Shown here: piece by piece, positions 35,913 to 47,905 of the stretch | Layout of the letters: each line of letters opens with the position of its first letter | Numbering within the stretch: the first letter of the stretch is position 1 | Source of the DNA: Stictocephala bisonia | Lineage: Eukaryota; Arthropoda; Insecta; Hemiptera; Membracidae | Length of the DNA stretch: 64,000 bases | Assembly: GCA_035578905.1 (NCBI GenBank) | Contig: JAQJVL010000306.1 | Location: forward strand, 1,052,785 to 1,116,784 | Direction: 5' to 3' | The notes under the pieces: model-generated | The model's database searches: none | Seen by the model: only the letters and a program-made list of their open reading frames with translations | What the model was told of the DNA's origin: nothing | Program-made: the position numbers and the translations under genes

Positions 35913-35948
35913 TTCGATTTTTATATAACAGGAAGATAGATAGATAGA

Positions 35949-36546
35949 GATAACATTATAATTGATTAAAAAGAAAATTACAGTATTTATTTTTTTTTCA
36001 TTATGTACTTTACAGAGGTCGCATCCTACTACGTTAAATCTGTGGGGTAGTTATTTCTCCAGTTTTATATTGAAACTAAACAACTGAACTGATTATTGTT
36101 CTCAAAGACCACCAAGTGGGAACATTGTTTTAGTCATCGTAACTCTTAACTTCATGACTCTTGAGTCATCGTAAACCCGAAAGGATACTTTTGGGTAGAT
36201 ACTTGGACTTATGACGTCACGACAACTTTGCTTAGAACTTGTTGTCATTTTTACCTGAATTTGTGACGCCAGTGTTACGTTATTCGGGGTACCTGGCCAA
36301 AGTGGTGTCGGATACTGCCAGTGCTTAAATAGCTCAAATTCAAAAAGCATTTTTTTTAATCTCACAGTAATAGCTTATCTATTTACAATAAACAATAAAC
36401 TATCCCAAATAGACGGTCCATCCTTTTCGGCCTCAACTGAAAAGTAAATTATACTTTTATATTATTAGCAAAAAGACTTAGTTTGGTTAAATACAAATTT
36501 AAAAAATGAAAAACAAATAAACACAACAATAAGGTTTATTACACAA
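35949..36546. other. Spacer, nothing recognised
   Basis: No open frame with family character and no repeats found. Confidence 0.4.
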
Positions 36547-36698
36547 CTAGGGGATATCCCTGCACCCCAACTTTCACTGCGCTCAATACACCTCGGACTT
36601 CGGCCTCGTCATGTGACTTAATCACAAATCAATAGTGTTACTTAGCCTATTTCAAACTTGTTCCTTTCATTTATTTTTGTTTGACAGCTGAAGATTAA
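36547..36698 (-). mobile_element. Helitron 3'-end fragment
   Basis: CTAGGGGATATCCCTGCACC and CTGCGCTCAATACACCTCGG match the family end, but the hairpin is lost. It runs to the GACAGCTGAAGATTAA stretch and there joins a LINE fragment. Confidence 0.6.
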
Positions 36699-36809
36699 CT
36701 ATATCTTCAAATCACATATCTTAACTTCCTCGGACGCTCTGTTACTAACCTCATCCCACTTGCAGCCCGTGGAAAACACGACCGTGTCATCCGCAAACAG
36801 AATTATTTT
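36699..36809 (-). pseudogene. Short LINE reverse-transcriptase fragment
   Basis: The minus strand reads KIILFADDTVVFSTGCKWDE and continues VSNRASEEVK to a TAG stop. FADD is the RT catalytic motif (block C) and its context fits non-LTR retrotransposons. Only about 34 codons survive, fused to a Helitron fragment on one side and ordinary AT-rich DNA on the other. Confidence 0.75.
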
Positions 36810-37959
36810 ACATGTGATAGATTATTTATGCATATAATTAATTACTTAGCACATCAATGATATTTTTATTTATTACCAGAGTTTTTAAATAAATATAGTT
36901 TTCTTTAATCTACGCGCCCTTTTTATCTTTTAAAGCTATAGAGTACCGCTCTATATGAGTAGAATTACAGTAATACAATACTGACAAATAGCCAATGTCT
37001 GGTGATAAGAGCAGGTGCACCTCTAAACTGGCCAAGCAGATATTAGCATTGCTCCTGATTTTTGACAGATAGAAAGTAATTAAGTAGTTATAATGTATCA
37101 ATATACAGTATATATAAATGTGAGGTCAATAGACTTCATCAAAGCATCAATGACATGAAATCAATAATGATTTTATAAACACATACTCAACTCAGAATTT
37201 AATCCGACGGATTGCCACCATATATCGTTTCTACCACATTTATTCCCATCTTGATCCGGCTTGAAAATTGTTATGGAAGACAGTAGTTACAATTGACTGC
37301 TTCTTGGGAAATAACGACGTAGAGTAATGCTTATTAGACCGATAATTCCTTTTATCACTCGGTCTACGGTACCTTTTAACCAACTAATTTAACAATGTCA
37401 CCAGCTTTGCATGATTATTAATTCTTTGATACGATAGTGACTGTGATATGATTCATGCCATATCTAAGACCAATCAAAAGTACCCTTTTCTGATAATAAG
37501 TCAATTTAAGCTACTGTATATTGAGCATACACATTCCAAATTCCTTCGCATAAGTTTTGCTCGGCGCATTACATAACAAGGTTGGTCTATAGTCTTTGTA
37601 TTAATGAAGCACATACCAGCTGAGCCCCAATGTGTATTTTTACTGTGGACAGCGACACAAATCATCGTGTTTCATCAAGTAGAAAGGCAGCTACTGACAG
37701 GAAGAGACGCAGACGAATGTATCCATTGTCCAAATAATATGTTTGAAATTTACCACTAACCACTGTGAATCTAACTGGGAAGTAGTTTTGTACAAACGTT
37801 CAAAAATAAATAATGACACTATGAATGGTGAAATCTGGTTCATGGAGAGACCTAGCCAAATTAATTACTTTCATAGGATGTTAGTTCCTTGCTATTACCA
37901 TATTTTATTTAATAATGATTCTCTATGGAAGGTAAGACACATACATGAGCAGTTACTAA
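36810..37959. other. Spacer, no gene recognised
   Basis: A 124-codon open frame starts at 37743 but has no recognisable motif, and its second half lies in a partial tandem duplication; I do not call it a gene. Confidence 0.4.
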
Positions 37960-38275
37960 ACAAGTGTTATCTACAAGTACAATATCCACACGTGATTATC
38001 GAAGCACAGTGTCATTGGGGGGTGGAGATAGAGGGGCAGCTTATTGTTGTACAGAAATGGGTCATCTGTGTTCGACCCCAGGGCACAAAGCTTGCGACAA
38101 CACTCCACTCAACATGAAAAATTAATGTAGTCTACAAATACAATAGCCACACGTAATTATCGAACCATAGTGTCATTGGGAGGTAGGGGAAGAAGATCAG
38201 TTTATTGTGTTCGATATGGAACCACAGTCCGCTACTCCAGGGCCAAAGCTTCCGACATAACACTCCTCTCAATAT
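37960..38275 (+). repeat. Diverged tandem duplication, about 160 bp x 2
   Basis: ATCTACAAGTACAATATCCACACG...CATTGGGG...GGGCACAAAGCTTGCGAC at 37968 recurs from 38130 as CTACAAATACAATAGCCACACG...GGGCCAAAGCTTCCGAC. Confidence 0.7.
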
Positions 38276-39117
38276 GAATAATTAATATTATCTGATGAGG
38301 GAGACAAAGGTAGTTGGACATTTGCCATCATTACGTGAAAAATAACAATCACGACGTTTCGATTTGGTAAAACCCAAACCTTTTTCAAGTGCTAAAAACT
38401 AAATTACATCTACACAAACATGTTATAAAACTACGTTCTTAAACTAATAAACTTATCTACTTTAATAATAATATTATCTACCAGTAATTATCGAAGAAGA
38501 GGGGCTTGGGGTGAAGTATAGTAGTGATATCATCCAATAACTCTCTGTCGATAGGTTTGACGGATTCATAGAATAGGGTTGACTTAAATTTTGACTAATC
38601 GGTAATAGAGGTGAGAGCAGTAACTCCTGTTTAAAATAATATTGTTTTAGCAGTAGCCTACTATCAAGCAGTACTATCCTCCACAGAGAAAAAACGAATC
38701 AAAGTTTGCATTCATAGGGCGGTAATGTCTCGGTGGCAGTTCAAGATAGATACAACTAATGCACATATTTATACATACGTGAGAATAATTACTACGTTTT
38801 TCCTGGACGAATGGGGGAATAACAACTAACAAATAACTAACAAAGAGCTGGACCTGCAATCGTATGGGATAGTCGATAAATAACTACTAGAGTCTAGACA
38901 CACTACTCAACACACATTTAGTGCCCTACTGAATGCGACCTTTGTTGTTTCTTCTTTGTGTATCATCCTATGATTCTCAGTCGGATAGGCTTGAAAGAAG
39001 TGTAAACCAAACATATCCAGTACTTAAACGTTTGGGTGAAGATATTCTTTCGGATAGTACCAATTTCCTTGAAAATTTGGTAGTGACTAGGGAAAGATCC
39101 AAAAATCAAACATGACC
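38276..39117. other. Spacer, no gene recognised
   Basis: ATCACGACGTTTCGATTTGG at 38350 is reminiscent of dispersed repeat tails, but no body could be identified. Confidence 0.4.
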
Positions 39118-40667
39118 AGGGGTAGAAACCACCCCCTTCTTTGGGGTGTAAATTCTGACATGCAGAACAGCTGTAGAAATCGATACAGTGTCTTATTTTA
39201 AGCTTAAAATATTCTTAAACATTTTTTTCGAAAAGTTTATATTTTCTGAGTTATTCCTGATTGATAGAGTCGATTTATGCCTAAAAATTGTACTTTTCAA
39301 CGGGTTTTCACGAACAACTTAAAAAGTTTGGATTTGATTGAGAAAAGAATGTTTGGATTATTGAAAAGAAAGTTTATAAAATACTAAAAAGATTCCTTTT
39401 TTTATCGGAGGTGTAATTCTGAAGAAGTTACGGTTCGCCAAAGGTGTCACGACTTTTGCCGACTATCGAAAGAGAAACCTTTAACGCCGAATAGTAAAAA
39501 AACTAAAAGTTATTCAATGACAACTTATTAAGTCTTTTATATAGTACGTAAAAGTACATTTAAAATGAGTTTTTGCCCAATTCAATATGATACAAATTTT
39601 CGGAATTAAGATGAAAAGAAACATTTTTATTCACTTTGGTTACGACAAAAATTGACTTTCTAACTAATGACACGTTATTTATGATATTAACCTTGGTCCA
39701 TCTATAACTTACTTTGTCAATGTGTAGAGCAAATAAGTTCTAGGTGTTTGGTCAATTTATTATGCACTATAAAAAAACTTAAGATTATTTAAAATAACAA
39801 AATTTTGAATTTTGTGAACATTTTCTTTTTTTCAGAATAACTCGAAAATTGTAAAAAGCAGTAGGATGCAAAAATGTAGCAATTTTGGCAACATTTTGCT
39901 GCTTTTAATCATCTGTTTTTTTCTAAGATGAAAAATAATAGATACCACCGTTTGCAAATTTTACCTTATGCAAACCCCAACGTATCAGAGCATTTTAATT
40001 TAATTTTTTTTTTAGTTTCAACAAATATTGAATTCACAGGCCTTATAGCCCTTAAAATTCGCTAAAAAAATAAATTTTTGATCGATTTAATTCTCATTTC
40101 AAGCGCACGAAGATAAATATTTATTTATTCCTCGTACGTTAATTAAAATCAAAATTAATTAAAATTAAAAATGTTTAATTATTCATTACTGAAAATACGT
40201 TGCCCAAATAATATTCAGAAACACGTTTTAAACTGCATTTTATTCTCAATAGGGGTTTTCCAATATAATTATGTATAATGATTTGTATTCTAGAACAAGA
40301 AACAATTTTCATTTTTAATATACAAATATTAATTCAACATATAAACTGCCTTTTTTAATTTTTATCAGGAGGTGTGGTTTTTAGGGGTTGTCCAATATAG
40401 TAGTAAATTATGTTCTAAACCAAGGAGCAATTGCCATTTTTAATATACAAACATTAATTCAACATATTTTCAACATATAAACTGCATTTTCTAAATTTTC
40501 CACAGCAGGGGTGGTTTCTAGGAGTTGAACCCTGTTATATATACATGAAATATGATCTAAAACAGGAAATATAATATATTCTGAGTATATAATAAACGTG
40601 ACTTTAATGTATAATACGCTTTGGAATGTCAATTTTAATTTTTTATCAATTGGGTGGTTTCCACCCC
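39118..40667. repeat. AT-rich segment bounded by GGGGTGGAAACCACCCC-type dyads, with internal diverged tandem units
   Basis: AGGGGTAGAAACCACCCCC at 39118 and GGGTGGTTTCCACCCCT at 40651 are inverted. Units with TTTTTAATATACAAACATTAA and ACATATAAACTGC recur near 40320, 40440 and 40490 (about 120-150 bp). It may be an old non-autonomous transposon, but the end motif is itself palindromic, so the inverted ends are weak evidence. Confidence 0.4.
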
Positions 40668-41430
40668 TAAAAAATATACGCCTATCAGTTTGAACTATTG
40701 AACGATTGAATTAATGGTTGGACAAGCCTAACTCCAAATTTTCAGTCGAATTCTTTCCTAAAGATTGCTTTCCTAAAGAATTTCATAGAAATGTCCTGTT
40801 TTTACGTCAAGTACTGGACTAACAGTCATAGGGGTAGAAGAGAGAGGGTAGACTCCTGTTCACAATCAAAATCGGTAAAGTTAATCTATTATCCTAGAAT
40901 TAATCACGTACAGTAATTACACAACACTTACCATAAACAAAAGTACGCTATTAAATACAATCATAATGAATTTCATAATTTATTTACAGTCAACCTTAAA
41001 AGTCTTCTGATTTCAGTAAATATTATAACACTATGCTGAAAGTACTTATATAAGGGTAGTAATATTTACATACGCATATCTAATCCAATACAGTTTTAAA
41101 ATATTGGAAGTTTGTTTAAGTAAATACAAAGTCTACGCCAGAGCTGAATCTTACGAAAATCGATGGGAAGAAGGAATTACTAGTGTTAGATCACTTAAAT
41201 GCATTATTTTCGGTCAGTTTAATTGTTAATTCTATATATGTGATAGTGTTAGACCAGCAGTAAGGAAGTCATTGCCGTCATTCTTTTTGCCTCTTCAAAC
41301 CAATTTACCGCTCTTCTTAACCACTCTTTTTCTGCCGGAAGTTAACTCCGGAGCTTCTTTTTGTTTTTGCTCTTGTTTTGCCTCATTTCCATCCAGTAGT
41401 GGGGAGGGGTTATTGTATTACGAACACTAA
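40668..41430. other. Spacer, nothing recognised
   Basis: No coding frame, array or terminal repeat found. Confidence 0.4.
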
Positions 41431-42069
41431 CTCTCCGTTCCAGTTCTTGCTTCACCCGAACGACATCTCGGTATATCAGTTGTAATTTATAACGTCACAA
41501 AACACAAAACTATTACAATAAAAGTAAAATATGTACAAAGGAATGAAACCGGTGCCCAGCACAGACGGAAATATGCCGCCTTTTTATCGTTGCATAGGCC
41601 TTTATTTGTATCGTAACATCTTCGTGTGATGTGATACTGTATTCCAAATGAATATTATTCTTAAAATTATTATTTTAAAGGCAACAAATTTAAATGAGTT
41701 TAACATATAAAATATTTATGTAAACAATGTACCAACGCGATTATACTCTCCGTTCCAGTTCTTGCTTCACCCGAACGACATCTCGGTATATCAGTTGTAA
41801 TTTATAACGTCACAAAACACAAAACTATTACAATAAAAGTAAAATATGCACAAAGGAATGAAACCGGTGCCCAGCACAGACGGAAATCTGCCGCCTTTTT
41901 ATCGTTGCATAGGCCTTTATTTGTATCGTAACATCTTCGTGTGATGTGATACTGTATTCCAAATGAATATTGCAGATAATATTATTCTTAAAATTATTAT
42001 TTTAAAGGCAACAAATTTAAATGAGTTTAACATATAAAATATTTATGTAAACAATGTACCAACGCGATA
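41431..42069 (+). repeat. Direct tandem duplication, 315-bp period, two copies
   Basis: CTCTCCGTTCCAGTTCTTGC at 41431 repeats at 41746, and the copies stay nearly identical to ACCAACGCGAT. The second copy has about 15 extra bases near 41970. It lies just upstream of the LINE. Confidence 0.92.
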
Positions 42070-42506
42070 TTTTAATTCAAATAATGTTAATTAGCATAAT
42101 ATGTGTTGGTATATACAAGTGAACGTCACACAACACCACTAAATTTGTCGTTTCTGTTTTATTATTTGAAATAAGTGTCGCGTTCCTACGGCACATGGTT
42201 CAGGTGACTACCTGCCGTGCTAAAGGCGGAGGTATGAACAAATGCGGAAGGAGTGAAAAGGATTGAAGATAATAAATGCATGGACTTGATTATTCCTAGT
42301 TGCTCAAAGAGCCAGTTGATTATGAAAACATCGATATCGTCACTATTTCCTAGTTCCGATTCTAGTTCCGACCGGTGAACTGATAGGACGCCTGGCTTAT
42401 CGCTCCGTATCTTAGCGCTGGCGCTACACAAGTTGCTGAACGAGTTCCTGTCTTGTTCTACCAAGCTTACTAATTTTTCTATGAATTTATCTTTTATGTT
42501 AAAATA

Positions 42507-43433
42507 ATGGCTTTGATCTGTGGCGTCTGTAATTTACAATGTGAATCGACTGATATGAAATGTAATGGTGCGTGTGAACGGTTTTTTCACAACAACTGTG
42601 TAAAAGAAGATCTTGTGAATAAGAGAAAACGATCTAGTTGGAAATGTATAGATTGTCGTGGCTCATCGAAAACGTCAACGAGTGGATCTACCGCTAGTAC
42701 AGCCCTTACAAAAGACTTCATGATAAGAGTCATGGAAGACTTCAAGAGGGAGGTTTTTAAAGAGTTAAAAGACTTCCGAAAGGAAACTGCGGAAATGTCT
42801 GAATCCATACAGTTTCTTTCTGACAAGGTAGACACATCGAATACGCTGATGGCTGATATTAAGCTTGAACTTGCATCCATCAAGAAGGAAAATGAGGAAC
42901 TGCGCTCAAAAAACTCTAAACTGTGTGATGAAGTAGTTGGACTAACTGAAAGGATTCGAACATTAGAACAATACACTCGAATGAACAATTTAGAGATAAA
43001 TGATGTACCAGTAACACCGGGGGAAAACACCTTGAGCATTGTTAAGGATGTAGGAAGAGCTCTGGGCGTGGAACTGCAAGATAACTTAGTCGAAGCGGTT
43101 CACAGGGTTCCCTCCTACAATAAGAGGCGTACTCCAGCATTGATAGTCCGGTTCCAGAGTAGGACTACGAGGGATCTCATACTCAGCAAGTATAGAGAGA
43201 AGAAATCACTGGATGCAAAACAGGTAAATAAGGTGTTCCCTAGCCAGAGAATTTACATTAATGAACATCTATCCCCCCAAAACAAGCAGTTTTTATTTGA
43301 ACTCAAGAGAAAGTGTAAAGAAACTGGATATGCTTTTGCTTGGTCTCGCGACGGTAAATTTTTTGCCATGAAAGCGCAGGGTGAGCAAACATTAAGAATC
43401 TTCACTGCACTGGACATTGAAAAGATTAAGTAA
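42507..43433 (+). CDS. LINE ORF1: PHD finger, coiled coil and FP-like domain
   Basis: 308 residues, open. Residues 5-50 give a C4HC3 PHD-type finger (CGVCNLQC, MKCNGACERFFHNNC, WKCIDC). Residues about 72-160 are heptad-rich coiled coil (MEDFKREVFKELKDFRK, LASIKKENEELRSKN), expected to trimerise the protein. From about 160 a domain with EAVHRVPSYNKRRTPALIV and YINEHLSPQNKQFLFELKRK resembles the FP/RRM-like C-terminal part of ORF1 proteins in CR1 and Jockey LINEs. The known role is RNA binding and particle formation in retrotransposition. ATG at 42507 is the first in frame and directly precedes the finger. ORF2 follows in another frame. Confidence 0.88.
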   Translation: MALICGVCNLQCESTDMKCNGACERFFHNNCVKEDLVNKRKRSSWKCIDCRGSSKTSTSGSTASTALTKDFMIRVMEDFKREVFKELKDFRKETAEMSESIQFLSDKVDTSNTLMADIKLELASIKKENEELRSKNSKLCDEVVGLTERIRTLEQYTRMNNLEINDVPVTPGENTLSIVKDVGRALGVELQDNLVEAVHRVPSYNKRRTPALIVRFQSRTTRDLILSKYREKKSLDAKQVNKVFPSQRIYINEHLSPQNKQFLFELKRKCKETGYAFAWSRDGKFFAMKAQGEQTLRIFTALDIEKIK

Positions 43434-43579
43434 TTGTATTAGCTGTATATAATTGTTTTTCAGTAATTGTTTCTGTTCTTATATTTTTATTATTGCCTTA
43501 TTGAATAGTTATGTTTATTATAATTTATTTAGAGTTTCATTTAATTTACTGTTTTTTTTTTCGCTAAAATTTAACTATC

Positions 43580-46507
43580 ATGAATATTTCTAACATTGAT
43601 TCTATTTCCTTTGATACATTAAGTAATGAGTTCTATAATCCTCTTCATCTCCACAGTAATTTAACTTCTATTATTTATGCCAATATAAGAAGCATGAGAG
43701 TTAATTTTAATCAGTTTCTTCTGGAACTAAATCAGATAAAAAAGAAAATGGATTTTATAGTTTTGACGGAAATTTGGATTGGCAAGGATGAAGTTGATTT
43801 GTATAACATTCCGGAATATAAATTATTTGCATGTTGTAATGATGATTACCGTTCAGGAGGCGTCTTATGCTATGTAAATGATAGTTTTAGTGTCAAGTTT
43901 ATAGATATACAAATCCTAACTGCAGATGTTATATTGTTGGATGTTAAAATTAGTAATGATTATTTTAAGCTGTGTTGTGTTTATAGATTGCAGTCTTTTC
44001 AAGAAAATCAATATATAAATGAATTAGAAATCCTAATGCATAGAATTAAAGGCAATGCAATATACATAGGTGATATTAACATTAATTTATTAGATAACAG
44101 TTTACAAACGCAAAATTATAATAATTTATTAAGCAATCATGGTTTTGTGTCAGCAATGAATATGCCCACTAGAATTACCACAGTTTCCAAAACGTGCATT
44201 GATCATATTTTTATTAGATATAAAGATTTAAGTTCCTTTAAAAGTGCAAGATTTGATATAGGACTTACTGATCACTGTTTATTAGGATTAACCTTTATAG
44301 CAAGTAAACTTTCAATTAACAATAAAATGATAAAAGATCCTATTGTCAAAATAAAGATAGACTTCAACCGATTGCAAACTAATTTAGAAAATATTCAATG
44401 GAACGAAATTTTATCAGAATATGATATCAACTCTTGTTATAATAAGTTCATAAGTAAGCTAACTTGTATTTTAGAGAACAGTTGCATAAAAAGTTATATT
44501 AATGATAAATTAATCAAATATAAAGCAAGAAATCCATGGATTACAAATAGTATACTTAATAAATTAAACAGAAGAAGAAAGTTGTTTAAGATCTACAAAC
44601 GCAGACCTTATGACACCTGCTTCATTAATTATTGGAACAAATTTTGCAATAATTTGAGACTTGAAATAGATTTAGTAAAAAATGAATATTATAGAAATCT
44701 GTTTAACACGTTAAATGGCGATTCTGCCCAACAGTGGAAGATAATAAATAGTTTGACTGGGTCGTCCAAAGCCAATACTGTAGATAAGATAACGCTTGAC
44801 AACGACGTCATTGTTACCGATCCAACTGTTCTAGCTGATATGATAAACGAACACCTGATTACCGTACAGTCTGGAACTAACACTAACGTCATCAGTCATA
44901 ACATACAATTAGAAATGCCTAGAATGTTGCACTCATTTTTTATGCTACCAACAACACATTTTGAAATACTAGAAATAATTAAAACCTTAAAGAATAAAAA
45001 ATCAACAGGTCATGATAATTTAAGTACAGATCTCATAAAAAATATTGCTAAATATATTGCTCCTGCACTAACTCATATTGTAAATTTAAGTTTTAGTGTA
45101 GGCATATTTCCAGACAAGCTGAAACAAAGTGTTGTAGTACCGATTTTTAAAAAACATAACTCTTCGCATATTAGTAATATAAGACCCATTAGTCTTCTCT
45201 GTGTCTTCTCCAAGATTGTGGAGAAACTAGTTAATAACAGACTTTTAAAATATCTGAACAATTGTTCCTTTTTTAGTAAAAATCAATATGGTTTCACTAA
45301 GGGTAAATCAACAGAAGACGTCCTTTTGAATGTATCATCTCAAATATATAATAGTTTTAATCATAATAAAAAAGCCACAGGACTGTTTATAGATTTCAAA
45401 AATGCTTTCGATTTAGTAAACCACAATATTCTACTCTCGAAGATGGAGGCTATAGGAATAAGAGGAGTATCTTTAAAATGGTTTGAAAGTTTTCTCTCTG
45501 GTAGAGAACAACAAGTCAGGGTGGGAGATTGTTTGAGCTCATACCGAAGTGTGAAAGCAGGTGTTCCACAGGGCTCAGTCCTATCTGCAACCCTATTCCT
45601 AATTTTCATAAATGACCTACTAAATAAACGGTTTCATGGACACATCAGTGCTTTTGCTGATGATGTAGCATTTTTTTATTCTCATAATTCCATAGATACA
45701 ATTGAAGAATTTATTCACGAAGACTTGAACCTCCTTAGAAAATGGAGCATGCATAACCAGATGATAGTTAACGTGAGTAAAACCAAATACATAAATTTTT
45801 ATTTTAAATCTTTTTATTTCCGTAATCAACTTGTTTATCATAGTAATCAATGTCCTGAAATTCACTGCAACTGTCAAATTATTGAAAAGGTAGATAAGTT
45901 TAAGTACCTGGGAGTAATCTTTGACGAAAGAATGTCATGGGAAAAGCAAATTTCAAATTTACACAATAAAATTAAGTTTAGCATCAGAAAATTTTATTTT
46001 CTGAAAAACCTTTGTGACCCTTCTTTGTTACGTATTTTATATTTTGCATTGATTCATTCTCAACTACAATATGGAATAGCATGCTGGGGAGCAACTTCAA
46101 AAAAATATATAGAAAAATTAAGAATCTCACAGAATCATTATATTCGAATTATTTCAAAAAAGAAAGTTAGAGAGAGTTCCTTCCCTTTATTTCAGCAATT
46201 AAACATATTACCAGTACAACATCTCTATTGCTTTAAAGTATTACGAATTTTTTATCTAAGAAGTGGAAATATAGGATCTTTTAATTTATCACATTATATG
46301 AGAAGTAATAATCAGAGAATTTTCCAGACACCAAAAGTTAATAAGGAAATTTTTAGACATACATTTGAATATGCAGGCCCTAAACTTTTTAACAGACTTC
46401 CAGACAACATAAAACAATGTAATAAATTTACCTCTTTCTGCAAGCATCTAAAACCATGGCTATTATCATTTCCAGAAATATATTTTTTATTAGATGTTTT
46501 GGTTTGA
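43580..46507 (+). CDS. LINE ORF2: endonuclease and reverse transcriptase, intact
   Basis: 975 residues without a stop. Residues about 25-245 form an APE-type endonuclease (YANIRSM, VLTEIWI with catalytic Glu, IYIGDININLLDN, CIDHIFIR, GLTDHCLLGL). RT spans about residues 470-745: SNIRPISLLCVFSKIVEKL, FSKNQYGFTKGKSTEDV, GLFIDFKNAFDLVNH (Asp near 604), GVPQGSVLSATLFLIFINDL (near 662), AFADDVAFF (near 692). The C-terminus (KLFNRLPDNIKQCNKFTSFC) is the usual LINE tail. It nicks target DNA and copies the element RNA onto it. The length and all catalytic motifs are complete, so this copy may be young or still active; expression is not shown. Confidence 0.93.
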   Translation: MNISNIDSISFDTLSNEFYNPLHLHSNLTSIIYANIRSMRVNFNQFLLELNQIKKKMDFIVLTEIWIGKDEVDLYNIPEYKLFACCNDDYRSGGVLCYVNDSFSVKFIDIQILTADVILLDVKISNDYFKLCCVYRLQSFQENQYINELEILMHRIKGNAIYIGDININLLDNSLQTQNYNNLLSNHGFVSAMNMPTRITTVSKTCIDHIFIRYKDLSSFKSARFDIGLTDHCLLGLTFIASKLSINNKMIKDPIVKIKIDFNRLQTNLENIQWNEILSEYDINSCYNKFISKLTCILENSCIKSYINDKLIKYKARNPWITNSILNKLNRRRKLFKIYKRRPYDTCFINYWNKFCNNLRLEIDLVKNEYYRNLFNTLNGDSAQQWKIINSLTGSSKANTVDKITLDNDVIVTDPTVLADMINEHLITVQSGTNTNVISHNIQLEMPRMLHSFFMLPTTHFEILEIIKTLKNKKSTGHDNLSTDLIKNIAKYIAPALTHIVNLSFSVGIFPDKLKQSVVVPIFKKHNSSHISNIRPISLLCVFSKIVEKLVNNRLLKYLNNCSFFSKNQYGFTKGKSTEDVLLNVSSQIYNSFNHNKKATGLFIDFKNAFDLVNHNILLSKMEAIGIRGVSLKWFESFLSGREQQVRVGDCLSSYRSVKAGVPQGSVLSATLFLIFINDLLNKRFHGHISAFADDVAFFYSHNSIDTIEEFIHEDLNLLRKWSMHNQMIVNVSKTKYINFYFKSFYFRNQLVYHSNQCPEIHCNCQIIEKVDKFKYLGVIFDERMSWEKQISNLHNKIKFSIRKFYFLKNLCDPSLLRILYFALIHSQLQYGIACWGATSKKYIEKLRISQNHYIRIISKKKVRESSFPLFQQLNILPVQHLYCFKVLRIFYLRSGNIGSFNLSHYMRSNNQRIFQTPKVNKEIFRHTFEYAGPKLFNRLPDNIKQCNKFTSFCKHLKPWLLSFPEIYFLLDVLV

Positions 46508-46940
46508 TTTTGTTGTTTTTTTATGTAACTGTTCATTATAGTTAAAAGGAATTTTGGAGATTTGATGTATGATGTACCGGTATTGATTTGATTTGTGTGG
46601 AGATTTGAGTTTGATTACTTGTCATTCTGTATTATTGTAATTCGTAGAACTTAAGTCATTGCTTATTAAAATGTATGTAATCTTTTTTTTGTACATTTTC
46701 AAATTTTTTTCATGACAGACGCTACGGAGGATGGCAGTTAAATGTATAGTAAGGACTAGACTCAAAATTTTGTGTAATGTATTATCTAGTTAGTTTTCCT
46801 TTTTGTAACGCTGGCCACACTACTGGATACGTGGTCAGTGACATTTCCCGTAAATTTTAAGAAAATGTATGATAATAATTTTTGTTGGGAAATAAATCAT
46901 TATTTCATTATTTCATTATTTCATTATTTCATATTTACCA

Positions 46941-47890
46941 ACCAGGTAGCCCTTCAACAGCACAGACCAGACTCCATTGTTCATCAAGCTATCCTCGCTA
47001 TTATCATCCATGTAGCCCTACAACAAACAGACACCTAACTACATTGTTCATCCTCACTATTTACCAACCATGTAGCCCTAAAACGGCACAGACCTGACTC
47101 CATTGTTCATCAAAGTGTCCTCGCTATTTTACCAACTAGGTAGCCCAACGACATCACAGACGAGACTTGATTGTTCATCACGGAGTCCTCACTATTTACC
47201 AACCATGTAGCCCTACAACAGCACAGACCTAACTACATTGTTCATCACGGTGTCCTCACTTTTTACCAACCAGATAGCCCTACAACAGCACAGACCTAAC
47301 TACATTGTTCATCACGGTGTCCTCACTTTTTACCAACCAGGTAGCCCTACAACAGCACATACCTAATTACATTGTTCATCACGGTGTCCTCGCTATTTAC
47401 CAAACAGGTAGCCCTTCAACAGCACAGACCTGACTTGATTGTTCATCACGGTGTCCTCACTATTTACCAACTAGATAGCCCTACAACAGCACATATCTGA
47501 CTCCATTGTTCATTACCGTATGCTCGCTATTTACCAACAAGGTAGCACTACAAGAGCACATACCTGACTCCATTTTACAGTTGCACAATGCCTTCACTAT
47601 TTACCAACCAGGGAGCCCTACAAACAGCACAGACCTAACTCCATTGTTCATTACGGTTTCCTCGCTGTTGTTCAACACAAACCTGGCTCCGTTGTTTATC
47701 AAACGATGTCGTGACTATATACCAAGCAAGGAGCCCTACAGCAACACACACCTGACCTGACTCCGTTGTTTATCAGATGATGTCGTCACTATTTACCGAG
47801 AAAGGAGCTCTTACATAAGCCGGTCTTGACTCCGTTGTTTATCACACGATGTCCTCTATCACCATTTACGAACCAAGTCAGGCAGCACTA
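46941..47890 (+). repeat. 66-bp satellite, about 14 diverged units
   Basis: Unit TTTACCAACCAGGTAGCCCT...ACAGCACAGACC...TCCATTGTTCATCACGGTGTC recurs about every 66 bp. The first units are cleanest and the units from 47650 on are longer and diverged. It begins directly at the LINE tail. Confidence 0.88.
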
Positions 47891-47905
47891 AAACAGCACA
47901 TTCAT

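Larger units (their letters stand above)
42170..46940 (+). mobile_element. Full-length non-LTR retrotransposon (CR1/Jockey group)
   Basis: About 4.8 kb: a 5' leader of roughly 330 bp, ORF1 (42507-43433), a 146-bp gap, ORF2 (43580-46507), a 3' UTR and a tail of CATTATTT octamers at about 46905-46935 instead of poly(A). Short tandem tails of this kind are typical of CR1-like LINEs. The 5' boundary is uncertain and no target duplication was recognised. It lacks an RNase H domain after RT as far as I can see. Confidence 0.85.

Noticed and set aside
35573..35939. Four long reading frames rich in Cys-Val or Thr-His
   Set aside because: They are translations of a CA/ACGC microsatellite in several frames and have no independent support.
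37743..38117. 124-codon frame with a Met start
   Set aside because: No motif recognised, and its second half falls in a diverged tandem duplication whose other copy is not open.
42186..42464. 92-codon minus-strand frame upstream of the LINE
   Set aside because: It lies in the presumed LINE 5' leader on the opposite strand and has no recognisable domain.
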